64,000 bases of DNA from Paenibacillus sp. GP183. Lineage in GTDB: Bacteria; Bacillota; Bacilli; Paenibacillales; NBRC-103111. The translations under genes were made by a program, and so were the position numbers. Below, one piece after another: positions 8,597-17,010 of this stretch (the stretch's first letter is position 1; each line of letters opens with the position of its first letter). Under the pieces are notes generated by a model. The model had not been told where the DNA came from. It saw only the letters and a program-made list of their open reading frames with translations, and searched no databases. Where the stretch lies: contig NZ_FNSW01000001.1 in NCBI RefSeq assembly GCF_900104695.1, positions 4,334,001 to 4,398,000 of the forward strand, given 5' to 3'.

Positions 8597-8650
8597 TCTG
8601 CTGTGTACGGCTTGATTGCAAGCAAGTGCCAAAGCGAAGGTACAAATGCC

Positions 8651-8878
8651 AAAGTCCAAACCAAAGTCCAAACCAAAGTCCAAACCAAAGTCCAAACCAA
8701 AGTCCAAACCAAAGTCCAAACCAAAGTCCAAACCAAAGTCCAAACCAAAGTCCAAACCAAAGTCCAAACCAAAGTCCAAACCAAAGTCCAAACCAAAGTC
8801 CAAACCAAAGTCCAAACCAAAGTCCAAACCAAAGTCCAAACCAAAGTCCAAACCAAAGTCCAAACCAAAGTCCAAACC
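8651..8878. repeat. Nineteen perfect tandem copies of a 12-bp unit
   Basis: The unit AAAGTCCAAACC repeats 19 times without a mismatch from 8651 to 8878. Twelve is divisible by three and the unit has no stop in any frame, so all six frames stay open, giving repeats of Val-Gln-Thr-Lys, Pro-Lys-Ser-Lys or Pro-Asn-Gln-Ser on the plus strand. None of the open frames shows a conserved domain outside the array. It lies just after rsgI and in the same frame as its end (Val-Gln-Thr-Lys frame), separated by the rsgI stop codon. It is best treated as a minisatellite; coding is unproven. Confidence 0.95.
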
Positions 8879-9293
8879 ATTAACATACATAAGACACTAC
8901 TGCTGCCTTAAACAAATAAATCCTGTCGGGAGCCGGAAGGCTTCCTTTTTCTTGTTGTTGATTGTTTCCAGATGCTCGAAGATACTCAACAATTGAATAA
9001 CAGATGCAAACAGTGTAAAACGTACATTGTTTAATCTTGCTAGACTCTGAGAATGAGACAACAGTGTAAAACGTACACTCAAATTTTAAGATTTACTCGT
9101 GCAGGGGCTGATTGAAAAATAACAATGTACTGGGTACACTGTTCTTAGTAATATGAGTTTCCAGACCAAATCCGTAGTGTACAAAATGCAGTGTTTGGGA
9201 ACGTTGCCTGTGTGCTGCGAGTTAAATGAACAAAAGAATCTCACAAAAGCTCGCAAACACCAGTACGATTAAAGTTGAAGTTGTCGAATTGGG
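8879..9293. other. Gene-free stretch with a 17-bp direct repeat
   Basis: No credible gene. ACAGTGTAAAACGTACA occurs at 9010-9026 and again at 9061-9077, 51 bases apart. Related words follow: GTACACTGTT at 9135-9144 (inverse) and AGTGTACAAA near 9177. The spacing of about five helical turns would suit paired protein sites, but no adjacent promoter or regulator is obvious. Confidence 0.6.
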
Positions 9294-9968
9294 TTACAGC
9301 AGCTGTTCCAGTGGAACTTCTTTAAGCTCATAATATCGGACATCCCCGCCACGTGTGATTGGAGAAAGATATGCTTTTTCCACCAAAGAATGAAGCCATT
9401 TACGAGCTGTGCGATAATTGACCTTAAAATAGTTGGATACGTCCATAGGACGGATAGGCTTCCCTAATTTCCAAGCTAATCGAAGCACGTCTCTTTCTTC
9501 AGACATCACGGGAGCAGCGGGTTTGTTACGGATAAGATAAGGACCGATATCCAATTGCAGCAGCATACGGCAAACCTCGGGACGATTTTGTACATCGTCA
9601 AAGGAGAAATGAATCATTCTCCACCCCATGCCCGTCAGAAAGGTATCGCGATTCAAGGCGTAGCTAAACCCTTCCCGGTCCATATCCCTCACATGGCTCT
9701 GAAAGCCATCGCATTCAATTCCGAAACGGCCAAATGGAGGAAGGAAGGCAAAGTCGAGAAATTGCGATTTGCGGTTCCAGTCATACACCTCATATTCCGG
9801 ATGCAAATGTTCCAGAGAACCGAATAGCGGCATCCATACATTTTGGAGCAGCAGCTTCTCGGCGTGATTATGCCCCCTGAGCAATCGGCCTTTTCTCTCG
9901 CCATTCCTCTTGGACAAATGGAAATCGATAAATTCTTTGTGCAGATGGTCAAAATTCAAATAGATCAT
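9294..9968 (-). CDS. DUF559-type endonuclease-like protein with C-terminal winged helix
   Basis: A protein of about 221-224 residues. The centre carries FLDFAFLPPFGRFGIECDG followed by H, which matches the D-x(n)-E-x-D-G core of DUF559 and the wider PD-(D/E)XK nuclease fold seen in Vsr-like enzymes. Residues about 155-215 look like a winged helix, PMDVSNYFKVNYRTARKWL, ending in a beta hairpin. Together they suggest a DNA-binding nuclease or a regulator built from a nuclease fold; activity is not established. AAGGAGGA directly abuts the ATG at 9968, too close for use. A TTG three codons later (9957-9959) is 9 bases from the site and is the likelier start. No methylase or restriction partner is adjacent. 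Confidence 0.75.
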   Translation of the reverse strand: MIYLNFDHLHKEFIDFHLSKRNGERKGRLLRGHNHAEKLLLQNVWMPLFGSLEHLHPEYEVYDWNRKSQFLDFAFLPPFGRFGIECDGFQSHVRDMDREGFSYALNRDTFLTGMGWRMIHFSFDDVQNRPEVCRMLLQLDIGPYLIRNKPAAPVMSEERDVLRLAWKLGKPIRPMDVSNYFKVNYRTARKWLHSLVEKAYLSPITRGGDVRYYELKEVPLEQLL

Positions 9969-9976
9969 TCCTCCTT

Positions 9977-10042
9977 AAAATAAAAAGAACGCCCTTGCGC
10001 CGGTAAAGGCGTATAGGACGTTCTTCGTCTGAGTTCATTATA
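9977..10042 (-). promoter_or_regulatory. Promoter -10 and leader hairpin with U run ahead of the DUF559 gene
   Basis: Reading the minus strand, TATAAT (10042-10037) is followed by a stem formed by AAGAACG (10025-10019) and CGTTCTT (9993-9987) with an inner GCC/GGC stem, then a T-rich run (9986-9978). The gene's AAGGAGGA comes immediately after. The hairpin therefore looks like a rho-independent terminator placed between promoter and ribosome site, as in attenuation. No -35 stands out. Confidence 0.5.
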
Positions 10043-10169
10043 CAACATTTAGGCGATTGGTTGGTATATATTTAAGCTCCTCTAGTAACTGAAACAGGGT
10101 TGTATTAAAATAAAAGAAAAAAAGATATATATGGGTGAAACACACGGAAAAGGAGAAGAGGAGATAAGC

Positions 10170-11201
10170 ATGAGATATACAATGTTAGGCAAAACTGATT
10201 TTAACGTATCCTCACTCGGTTTCGGTGCTATGAACTTGCCTGGAGTTCCCTTCGAACAAGCCCGGGATGCGCTTAATTTTGCTCTGGATCAAGGCATAAA
10301 CTATATAGATACAGCTGCCGGCTATAGGAACAGTGAAGAGATCATTGGAGCTTCGATTTCCCATCGGAGAGATGAGTTTTTTCTGGCAACTAAAACAAAC
10401 AAGCGCGATTATGCGGCCGCGAAGGAAGAAATTAATCGCAGCTTAGAGCGGTTACAGACGGAGCAAGTGGATTTATTGCAAATTCATTACGTGAATTATG
10501 TGCACGAATTTAAAGCGGTGATGGCTGAAGGCGGCGCTTATGAAGCTGCTTTGGAGGCGCAACGCGAGGGCAAGGTCAAATATATTGGGATCACAGGGCA
10601 CCGCCCGGAGCTTTTGGCTAAATGGATCAGCAAGGGGCAATTTGATCAAGTGCTGTTTCATCTCAATTTAGCGCAGCCCTTTGCTTTGAATGAATTAATT
10701 CCCGAGGCAACGGGTCAAAATATGATGAAGATCGCCATGAAGCCTTTATCCGGCGGGTTTATCCAGCCCGTGGAAACCGCAATACGCTATCCTTACAGCC
10801 AGGATGTGCACGTCATCATTTCGGGGATGACCAGCAGGCAAGAGGTCCAGGAAAATATGGCCGCGATGGAACAAGAGGTCGGCGATGGAGAGCGCGTTGA
10901 GCTGGAGCAGCTGGCTGATGAGCTTGGCGAGCATAATTGCAGACGTTGCAATTATTGCTCCTGTCCGCTCGAGATCAGGATTCCGGATGTGATGATATCG
11001 AGTAAGATCCGTGAAAAATTTGGGCTTTTGCCTAAAGGAGAAGAATTCTATCAAATGCAAAAGGATCAGTTTCTGTCCTGCGCTGATTATGAGCCCTGTA
11101 AAGATAAGCCGCTGTGTGAGCAAAAATGCCCTTATCACCTGCCGATGAGGAAGGTTATTATGGAATCGGTATCTTATTTGACTAGATCTGTAAGCAAATG
11201 A
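10170..11201 (+). CDS. Aldo/keto reductase with C-terminal cysteine clusters
   Basis: About 343 residues. The first 230 or so form an NAD(P)H-dependent aldo/keto reductase barrel: LGFGAMNLPG, the catalytic Asp/Tyr region NYIDTAAGYRNSE, lysine in FLATKTNK, and LLQIHYVN. The last third has CRRCNYCSCPL and a later group in CADYEPCKDKPLCEQKC, a ferredoxin-like cysteine set found in one branch of bacterial members that probably binds an iron-sulfur cluster. The start at 10170 is preferred over 10131 because AGAGGAG lies 7 bases upstream and homology starts there. The substrate is unknown. Confidence 0.87.
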   Translation: MRYTMLGKTDFNVSSLGFGAMNLPGVPFEQARDALNFALDQGINYIDTAAGYRNSEEIIGASISHRRDEFFLATKTNKRDYAAAKEEINRSLERLQTEQVDLLQIHYVNYVHEFKAVMAEGGAYEAALEAQREGKVKYIGITGHRPELLAKWISKGQFDQVLFHLNLAQPFALNELIPEATGQNMMKIAMKPLSGGFIQPVETAIRYPYSQDVHVIISGMTSRQEVQENMAAMEQEVGDGERVELEQLADELGEHNCRRCNYCSCPLEIRIPDVMISSKIREKFGLLPKGEEFYQMQKDQFLSCADYEPCKDKPLCEQKCPYHLPMRKVIMESVSYLTRSVSK

Positions 11202-11243
11202 CGGGAATAAAGATGATAGCAGACTGAGCTGAGGAGAAATAAG

Positions 11244-12749
11244 ATGTTTGAGAAAATGACCCGATTTGCGGTGAAGCCCTTCACCTCGCTTCACCACCGC
11301 GACGTCGAGGCAGACGCCATACTCGTCTGCCTCACGGAAACCGAGCTGCGCCAGGACGCCCTGCTGGGCCAGCCGCAGCTAGACCAAGCCCTTCTGCGCC
11401 TGCACGAGAAGGGCCTCTTCACGTCCGCCTCCGGGGACCTGGAGGCGCTGCCCACCCACGGGCTGCTGCCGTACGCGTACGTGCTCGTGGCGGGGCTCGG
11501 CCCCGCGACCACTCGCGATACGCTGCGCGCAGCCGCAGTGCATGCAGCGCGCAAGGCGCTCGCGCTGGGCATCGAAAGCTTGGCGCTGAAGCTGCCAAGC
11601 TCCATAAATCCGCGGTCAGCCGCACACGCGCTGACCGAAGGGCTCCTGCTCGGTACGTATCGCATCGCGACGTTCCAGCGGGATAAGCCTGAGCGAGCGG
11701 AGCTCCGTCAGGCTTGGATCTTGACCGAGGCAGCTGCGCAGGCAGCGCCTCTGGAGGAGGCCATCCGCATCGCGGAGGCATATGCGGATGGCACGAACTA
11801 TGCCCGGGATCTGACGAACCTCCCGGGCAATGTCCTGGTCCCGGCTTCTCTCGCGAAGGAAGCCGAGAAGCTGGCACAGCACTACGGCTTCGCGTGCGAG
11901 GTGCTGGATGAGCACGAGATCGCCGCCCACGGGATGGGCGGTCTCCACGCGGTGGGCAAAGGCAGCGCCAACCCACCCAGAATGATCACCCTGAGGTATC
12001 AGGGGGATCCGGCTTCCGCCGATGTGCTGGGCCTCGTCGGCAAGGGCGTGACCTTTGACACCGGCGGAGTCTCGATGAAAAGGCCGGAGGGCATGGAAGA
12101 GATGATCAGCGATATGGGCGGAGCCGCAACGCTGCTTGGGGCCATGCATGTGGTGGGCCAGCTCCGGCCGAAGGTCAACCTGATCGCAGTCATCCCTTCA
12201 GCGGAGAATATGACGTCCGGCGCAGCCTTCAAGCCGGGTGATGTGATTACACTGCTCGGGGGCAGGACGGTAGAAGTACTTAATACCGATGCGGAAGGGC
12301 GTATTGTCCTTGCAGACGGAGTGACATATGCGAAACAACTGGGAGCTAACCATTTGATAGATGTAGCCACATTAACAGGCGCCATTCTCATCAGTCTGGC
12401 GGATGTCGCGACCGGAGCGTTAACGAACGATGATGCTTTCTTGAGACCGTTCCTCCAGGCCGCAGAGCAGGCGGGAGAGAAGGTTTGGCAGCTGCCCAAC
12501 TACCCGGAATACCGAGCCATGTTGAAAAGCGACGTTGCCGATATCAAGAATGCGACCTCGAATCGATGGGCAGGAGCCATCACGGGGGGACTGTTCATTG
12601 GCGCATTTGCTGAGGACACCCCATGGATTCATCTGGACACCGGCGGGACAGCCTGGTTATGGAGCCAAAAAGGCATAGAGCCCAAAGGCGGAACCGGAGC
12701 TATGGTGCGCACGGTGGCCGAATATATTTGCCGGCCGTACTCCATTTGA
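11244..12749 (+). CDS. pepA: Leucyl aminopeptidase, M17 family
   Basis: A 501-residue cytosolic metallo-aminopeptidase that removes N-terminal residues from peptides. The C-terminal catalytic domain has GLVGKGVTFDTGG with the zinc-binding lysine and aspartate, SAENM, and the family signature NTDAEGRIVLADG. The N-terminal domain is less conserved. The ATG follows GAGGAGAAATAAG. It is a single-gene unit closed by a strong terminator. From roughly 11290 to 11990 the codons end overwhelmingly in G or C, unlike flanking genes and unlike the gene's own 3' end. This creates several long but spurious antisense open frames and hints at local gene conversion or transfer. Confidence 0.92.
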   Translation: MFEKMTRFAVKPFTSLHHRDVEADAILVCLTETELRQDALLGQPQLDQALLRLHEKGLFTSASGDLEALPTHGLLPYAYVLVAGLGPATTRDTLRAAAVHAARKALALGIESLALKLPSSINPRSAAHALTEGLLLGTYRIATFQRDKPERAELRQAWILTEAAAQAAPLEEAIRIAEAYADGTNYARDLTNLPGNVLVPASLAKEAEKLAQHYGFACEVLDEHEIAAHGMGGLHAVGKGSANPPRMITLRYQGDPASADVLGLVGKGVTFDTGGVSMKRPEGMEEMISDMGGAATLLGAMHVVGQLRPKVNLIAVIPSAENMTSGAAFKPGDVITLLGGRTVEVLNTDAEGRIVLADGVTYAKQLGANHLIDVATLTGAILISLADVATGALTNDDAFLRPFLQAAEQAGEKVWQLPNYPEYRAMLKSDVADIKNATSNRWAGAITGGLFIGAFAEDTPWIHLDTGGTAWLWSQKGIEPKGGTGAMVRTVAEYICRPYSI

Positions 12750-12806
12750 AAAAAGTCACCTCATGGCCGACCTTGATTACAAGGAAACCGTTGAGGTGAC
12801 TTTTTT
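12749..12806 (+). terminator. Rho-independent terminator after pepA
   Basis: AAAAAGTCACCTCA (12750-12763) pairs with TGAGGTGACTTTTTT (12792-12806). The A-rich left arm makes it usable in both directions. It begins at the pepA stop codon. Confidence 0.85.
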
Positions 12807-12887
12807 GAGTATATAACTTGATTAGCACACATGTCATTTAGGTTGGTTAGCCGCTTATCCTTTTGAGTTTCACATGACTTTTATGGC

Positions 12888-13445
12888 TTATGCCTGCACA
12901 CCATGATCCACGGATGAGCTGCTTATCGCCGAAAGCTCGAGGACTTCATTCAAATCCTCCAATTGAATGACCAAGCGATTGACTTCCTTGGTTGTATACG
13001 AGAGCTGCTTAATGCGCTGTTTAAGCTGGGGCAGCGAGATGCCTACCCAATTCTTTTTGCGCGGATGACGATTCAGATCATATTTTAAAACAGGCATGGA
13101 CACGATATCGTCTTCCGGCAGGAGCGCTTCATAAGTGACCGCGTCCCCGAAGTTGAAGTAGAGCCGGTTTTTACGCCAATTTACAAACCCTGGCGCAAAT
13201 GCGATGACTAACAGGGCACCTGTCGATCCTTCTGAGCTGCGAAGCTTGATCAGCCTGACCGATTGACGGGGTTTGTCTGTTCTTATATATTGGCTGGAAC
13301 GGAGATCTGGAAGGAAGGGGACAATGACGATCGGAAGTATACTCGCGATATACAAATAAGCAGTTGACTCTAACATAATTGCTAGTACAATAAAGATCAA
13401 AAAGAGCAAGACGCTGATGATAAGTCCAAAGGTGCTTCTTTTCAT
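12888..13445 (-). CDS. Hypothetical membrane protein, two N-terminal helices
   Basis: A 185-residue protein. Residues about 8-27 and 30-48 are hydrophobic and form two adjacent transmembrane helices. The remainder is a soluble domain with a beta-rich section (ALLVIAFAPGFVNWRKNRLYF) and a C-terminal helix. I do not recognise the family; the layout resembles PH-like membrane-anchored proteins of Firmicutes, but this is only an impression. It is monocistronic, convergent with pepA and divergent from the MFS gene at 13574. Confidence 0.7.
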   Translation of the reverse strand: MKRSTFGLIISVLLFLIFIVLAIMLESTAYLYIASILPIVIVPFLPDLRSSQYIRTDKPRQSVRLIKLRSSEGSTGALLVIAFAPGFVNWRKNRLYFNFGDAVTYEALLPEDDIVSMPVLKYDLNRHPRKKNWVGISLPQLKQRIKQLSYTTKEVNRLVIQLEDLNEVLELSAISSSSVDHGVQA

Positions 13446-13573
13446 TGTAATTCTTAATACCTCACAGACTTATAGAATAGTAGAACAGTCCTATTTTAAC
13501 ATAAGCAGGCAAAGGTTTGTAGTTGAAAGATTCGGTCGAGAAGCCAAGATAAGGTTAAAAAGGAGCTTGCAAT

Positions 13574-14845
13574 ATGTTTTCGTTTGACAAATTTCGCAAA
13601 TCACGGAGGAAGGTATCGGAAGGCCGCCGTTCTTTAATTGCCGCTGTTATTGAAGGATTTCCCGCAGTAATTATCATGCAGCTGTTGGGAGGACCCTTTT
13701 TAACGGGTTATTTATTGGTTTTGGGGGCAAATAGCCAGCAAATTGGCTTTGTACTGGCCATTACGACACTCGTAAATGTGGCCCAGGTTTTTATGGCAGT
13801 GGTGATGCAAAAATTTAGAAACCGCAAAGCCATGCTGATCCTGTTTGGGTCCTTGCACCGGATTCTATGGAGCAGCGTAGGACTCATTCCTCTTTTATTT
13901 GAAAAAAGCGGATGGGTTACGATGTATATTGTTTTGTTTACGTTGGCCCACCTGAGCAATGCGCTTGGAAGTGTAGTCTGGACATCACTGATTAGTGATA
14001 TGGTGCCTGCTGCAGTGAGAGGCCGTTATTTTGGCATACGGAATACGATTCTTGGCGCTGTCAGCAGTTTGGCCCTGTATGTTGGCGGTCAAATTTTGGA
14101 GCACCATCCCGGCATCGAGGGCTTTAACTATCTATTTCTCATTTGCGCTGTTTGTGCGGTTCTGAATGTGACAGCTTATTTCTTTTATCCGAATCTTCCG
14201 TTTGAGACCTCTACAGAATCCAATCCTCTGAGCATGGTGGGAAAGCCGTTGAAGGATAAAGAATTCCGGAAAGCTATCCTTTTTTTATCGATGTTTTTGT
14301 TCTTGCAAGGGATATCGGTACCATTTTTTTCGTATGTGATGCTCAAGCTTTTGAATATCGGCTATAACTGGATCTCGATCATCACGATTGTTCATACGAT
14401 GGTCATGATGGCAAGCTACTATGTTTGGGGAAACCTCAATTCCAGGCATAGCGCCAAAAAGCTGCTGCTCTGGTCGCTTCCTTTTATCGCAGCTTCCTGC
14501 TTAGTTTGGGGTACGCTGCCGTTTCTACCGACGATACTCGTCCTGCTCATTGTGCACATCTTGCTTGGTATTGGTCTGGGCGGCTTCAATCAAATGGTGT
14601 TCACCTATACCATAGGGGACACGCCTAAAAGCGAGCGTCCTATGTATGTAGCTACCTATTCAGCGCTGACGGGTATTGCTGGTTTTTTGGGACCTGTATT
14701 GGGAGGTAAACTATACGAAATCGCTGCAGTTCTGCCCGCATGGGTGCAAACGTTTGGGATCTCAGTTGTCATTGGATTTATACTTTTGGTATTGGGAGCA
14801 GCTATGGGGCGTAAGGTTTTAGGGGAAGCCCGTGTCATTCAATAG
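13574..14845 (+). CDS. MFS transporter
   Basis: A 423-residue polytopic membrane protein with about twelve hydrophobic segments. The loop between helices 2 and 3 has VMQKFRNRKAMLILFG, and DMVPAAVRGRYFGIRNTI matches the loop after helix 4 in the major facilitator fold. The ATG follows AAAAAGGAG by 8 bases. The Gfo/Idh/MocA oxidoreductase begins 39 bases after its end, so the two likely form an operon for uptake and oxidation of a sugar or polyol. The substrate cannot be read from the sequence. Confidence 0.85.
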   Translation: MFSFDKFRKSRRKVSEGRRSLIAAVIEGFPAVIIMQLLGGPFLTGYLLVLGANSQQIGFVLAITTLVNVAQVFMAVVMQKFRNRKAMLILFGSLHRILWSSVGLIPLLFEKSGWVTMYIVLFTLAHLSNALGSVVWTSLISDMVPAAVRGRYFGIRNTILGAVSSLALYVGGQILEHHPGIEGFNYLFLICAVCAVLNVTAYFFYPNLPFETSTESNPLSMVGKPLKDKEFRKAILFLSMFLFLQGISVPFFSYVMLKLLNIGYNWISIITIVHTMVMMASYYVWGNLNSRHSAKKLLLWSLPFIAASCLVWGTLPFLPTILVLLIVHILLGIGLGGFNQMVFTYTIGDTPKSERPMYVATYSALTGIAGFLGPVLGGKLYEIAAVLPAWVQTFGISVVIGFILLVLGAAMGRKVLGEARVIQ

Positions 14846-14884
14846 CAATAAAGCCATTCATGTAAAGAGGAAAGGAAGATCCGT

Positions 14885-15808
14885 ATGGGTGTTAAAAGAA
14901 TCGGCTTAGTCGGCCTGGGTGACATTGCCCAAAAAGTATATTTGCCGCTGCTGTCGGCCAACGAAAATGTCCAAATCGCAGGCATGATGAGCAGATCGGC
15001 TTTAACGGTGGAGCAGATGAAAGCCAAGTACAGGATTCCTTTTGGGACCACGAAGCTCAAAGAGCTGCTGGATCTCAATTTGGACGCAGTCTTTCTCCAC
15101 AGTCCAACCGAAACGCATTATGCTCTGGCAATGGAATGTCTGACTCAAGGTGTTGCAGTATATGTGGATAAACCCTTGTCCTATGATTGGAAGGAGTCTG
15201 TGGAAATGGCAGCCTTCGCAGAGCGTAAGGGAGTTTTGCTGGGGGTGGGCTTTAACCGACGTTTTGCCCCGATGTATGTGGGAGCAAAGCAATGGCTTAC
15301 AGAAGCAGGAGGCTTCGATTGGTGCTCTGCGGTAAAGCATCGAACGAAGCAGCAAAACCACAGTGCTCCCAAATCTTATTACGATGATTTAATCCATATG
15401 CTGGATTTGCTGGTTTGGCTGGGTGATGAGGACTATGAAATCAGCTCTCATTCACAGCATGTGGATCACGATGGAAGACTGCTACATGCCTCAGGCAGCC
15501 TATCCTTTGGAACTTCTGTCGGAAGCTTCAGCATGGTCCGGCTGGCCGGAGTGGATCATGAGAAGCTGGAGCTTCATGGAAATGGGCGATCAGCTGAGGT
15601 GAACAACCTGGAGAAAGCTGTTTTCTATGAAAAAGGTTCCATGCCGAAGGTTTGCTCATTTGGCAGCTGGGACACCATCTTGGCACGCCGCGGGTTTGCC
15701 GGAGCGGTGGACCACTTTCTGCAGAGCCTGGATTCTCCCGATGCTTGCAGCATACGCGCCGATCTGGTTTTGCCGACGCATCAATTAGTAGAAAAGCTGA
15801 TCCGTTAG
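14885..15808 (+). CDS. Gfo/Idh/MocA family oxidoreductase
   Basis: A 307-residue NAD(P)-dependent dehydrogenase. The Rossmann domain starts with RIGLVGLGDIAQKVYLPLL, and the conserved catalytic-lysine motif of the family is VYVDKPLSYDW (residues about 97-107). The C-terminal alpha/beta domain binds substrate, typically a sugar, inositol or derivative. ATG follows AAAGGAAG by about 7 bases. It is the second gene after the MFS transporter. Substrate unknown. Confidence 0.88.
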   Translation: MGVKRIGLVGLGDIAQKVYLPLLSANENVQIAGMMSRSALTVEQMKAKYRIPFGTTKLKELLDLNLDAVFLHSPTETHYALAMECLTQGVAVYVDKPLSYDWKESVEMAAFAERKGVLLGVGFNRRFAPMYVGAKQWLTEAGGFDWCSAVKHRTKQQNHSAPKSYYDDLIHMLDLLVWLGDEDYEISSHSQHVDHDGRLLHASGSLSFGTSVGSFSMVRLAGVDHEKLELHGNGRSAEVNNLEKAVFYEKGSMPKVCSFGSWDTILARRGFAGAVDHFLQSLDSPDACSIRADLVLPTHQLVEKLIR

Positions 15809-15842
15809 CGAAAATGAGCTTATCAGCCATGCCAATCGGCAT

Positions 15843-16124
15843 ATGGCCATACTGATCGGGATGTATGCTTTGGTAAAAGTTCTGACTATCGGCGACTATA
15901 AGAAACCAATCGCATTGGAAATGATGCCTGATTTCATGCAGCAAGGTTATTTTGCTTATTTGATCCTTGTCTTGGTGCTATTACTCAGCTATGGTTGGAT
16001 GGTAGTGTGGCGGCGGAGATTGGATGAACGAAGTCCTCTCAAGGAGTTCACCTATCAGGCTGTTGTCGACATTTATTTTACGACCTTATGGTATTCTTAC
16101 TTTTTGTCTCCGGCACATCTGTAA
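15843..16124 (+). CDS. Possible small membrane protein
   Basis: A 93-residue open frame with one strong hydrophobic stretch (YFAYLILVLVLLLSYGWMVV, about residues 35-54) and a charged RRRLDER loop after it. There is no clear Shine-Dalgarno site at the ATG, and the frame is also open upstream into the end of the previous gene. It may be a real small protein, the remains of a longer membrane protein, or chance. It fills an otherwise gene-free 338 bases between two better supported genes. Confidence 0.35.
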   Translation: MAILIGMYALVKVLTIGDYKKPIALEMMPDFMQQGYFAYLILVLVLLLSYGWMVVWRRRLDERSPLKEFTYQAVVDIYFTTLWYSYFLSPAHL

Positions 16125-16146
16125 AATAAAAATAAGGAGAATGAAG

Positions 16147-16614
16147 ATGATCAGGATAAAAAGAACTACTTCAGAAAACCCTGATTTTAGCAGTCTAATA
16201 GAATTACTGGATAAAGATTTGTGGAATCGATATCCTGAAACACAACAAAATTTTATTGCTTTTAACTTAATCAAACTAGATGCAAATGTAGTTGTTGCTT
16301 ATGATGATGACGATCCTGTGGGTTGTGGTTGTTTTAGAGTCACCGAAAATGAAAGGATAGTCGAAATTAAAAGAATGTATGTAAAAGCAGAAAAAAGGGG
16401 AAAGGGCATTGCCAAAGCCATACTCATGGAGCTTGAAGCATGGGCATTGGAAGAAGGGAAAATTGGTGCAGAATTGGAAACTGGGATAAATAGCCCGGAA
16501 GCCATAGCTTTATACAAGAAATTAGGATATGAACAAATTGCAAATTATGGGCCCTATGTAAATAATAAAGATAGTATTTGTATGAGGAAGGACTTATCAA
16601 AGAAATCTTCATGA
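16147..16614 (+). CDS. GNAT family N-acetyltransferase
   Basis: A 155-residue acetyl-CoA-dependent transferase. Motif A is clear: IKRMYVKAEKRGKGIAKAIL with the R-G-K-G pyrophosphate loop, and the C-terminal motif B is SPEAIALYKKLGYEQI. The frame is open further upstream, but the ATG at 16147 sits 7 bases after GGAG, while the ATG at 16141 touches it. The gene is followed 13 bases later by a DUF2277 gene, so they are co-transcribed. The acceptor substrate is unknown. Confidence 0.85.
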   Translation: MIRIKRTTSENPDFSSLIELLDKDLWNRYPETQQNFIAFNLIKLDANVVVAYDDDDPVGCGCFRVTENERIVEIKRMYVKAEKRGKGIAKAILMELEAWALEEGKIGAELETGINSPEAIALYKKLGYEQIANYGPYVNNKDSICMRKDLSKKSS

Positions 16615-16627
16615 AAGGAGAAAGCCT

Positions 16628-16906
16628 ATGTGCCGAAACATCAAGACACTATATAACTTCGACCCCCCAGCTACCAACGATGAGATTCAGGCGGCCTCGC
16701 TCCAATTCGTGAGAAAGCTTACAGGCTTCAACGAGCCTTCGAAAGCGAACGAGGAGGCGTTTAATCGTGCTGTCAAGGACGTGGCCTTGGTCGCCCGGAA
16801 TCTGTTGGACTCGATGGTAACCAATGCCGAACCCCGCAATCGCGATGTCGAAATCGCTCGCGCTCGCGCTAGAGCTGCGAAAAGGTTCGGAACGGGAATG
16901 AATTAA
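16628..16906 (+). CDS. DUF2277 family protein
   Basis: A 92-residue cytoplasmic protein beginning MCRNIKTLYNFDPPAT, the diagnostic start of the DUF2277 family, with a C-terminal Arg/Ala-rich helix. ATG follows AAAGGAGAAAG. The DNA from 16680 on uses more G/C-rich codons than the A/T-rich acetyltransferase gene just upstream, so the pair may have different origins. No function is known for the family. Confidence 0.85.
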   Translation: MCRNIKTLYNFDPPATNDEIQAASLQFVRKLTGFNEPSKANEEAFNRAVKDVALVARNLLDSMVTNAEPRNRDVEIARARARAAKRFGTGMN

Positions 16907-17010
16907 AACCCGGTTAAAGATAGCAATCCATAAGAAATCAGATCATAAGTTACATGCTAAACTAGTAATTGTGGAAGGCAAAAAAATACTAATTTAATGA
17001 GGTGTAATGT

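Noticed and set aside
8651-8878. CRISPR-like array
   Set aside because: The 12-bp units are contiguous with no spacers and no cas genes are present; it is a minisatellite.
8603-8996. Long open frames through the 12-bp repeat on both strands
   Set aside because: They are open only because the unit has no stop in any frame; the parts outside the array show no domain, and no single frame is favoured.
11291-12149. Several long antisense open frames inside pepA
   Set aside because: They arise from the G/C-rich codons of pepA, lack ribosome sites and encode no recognisable protein.
13446-13573. Riboswitch or leader RNA ahead of the MFS/Gfo-Idh-MocA operon
   Set aside because: No conserved aptamer core or terminator/antiterminator pair could be seen.
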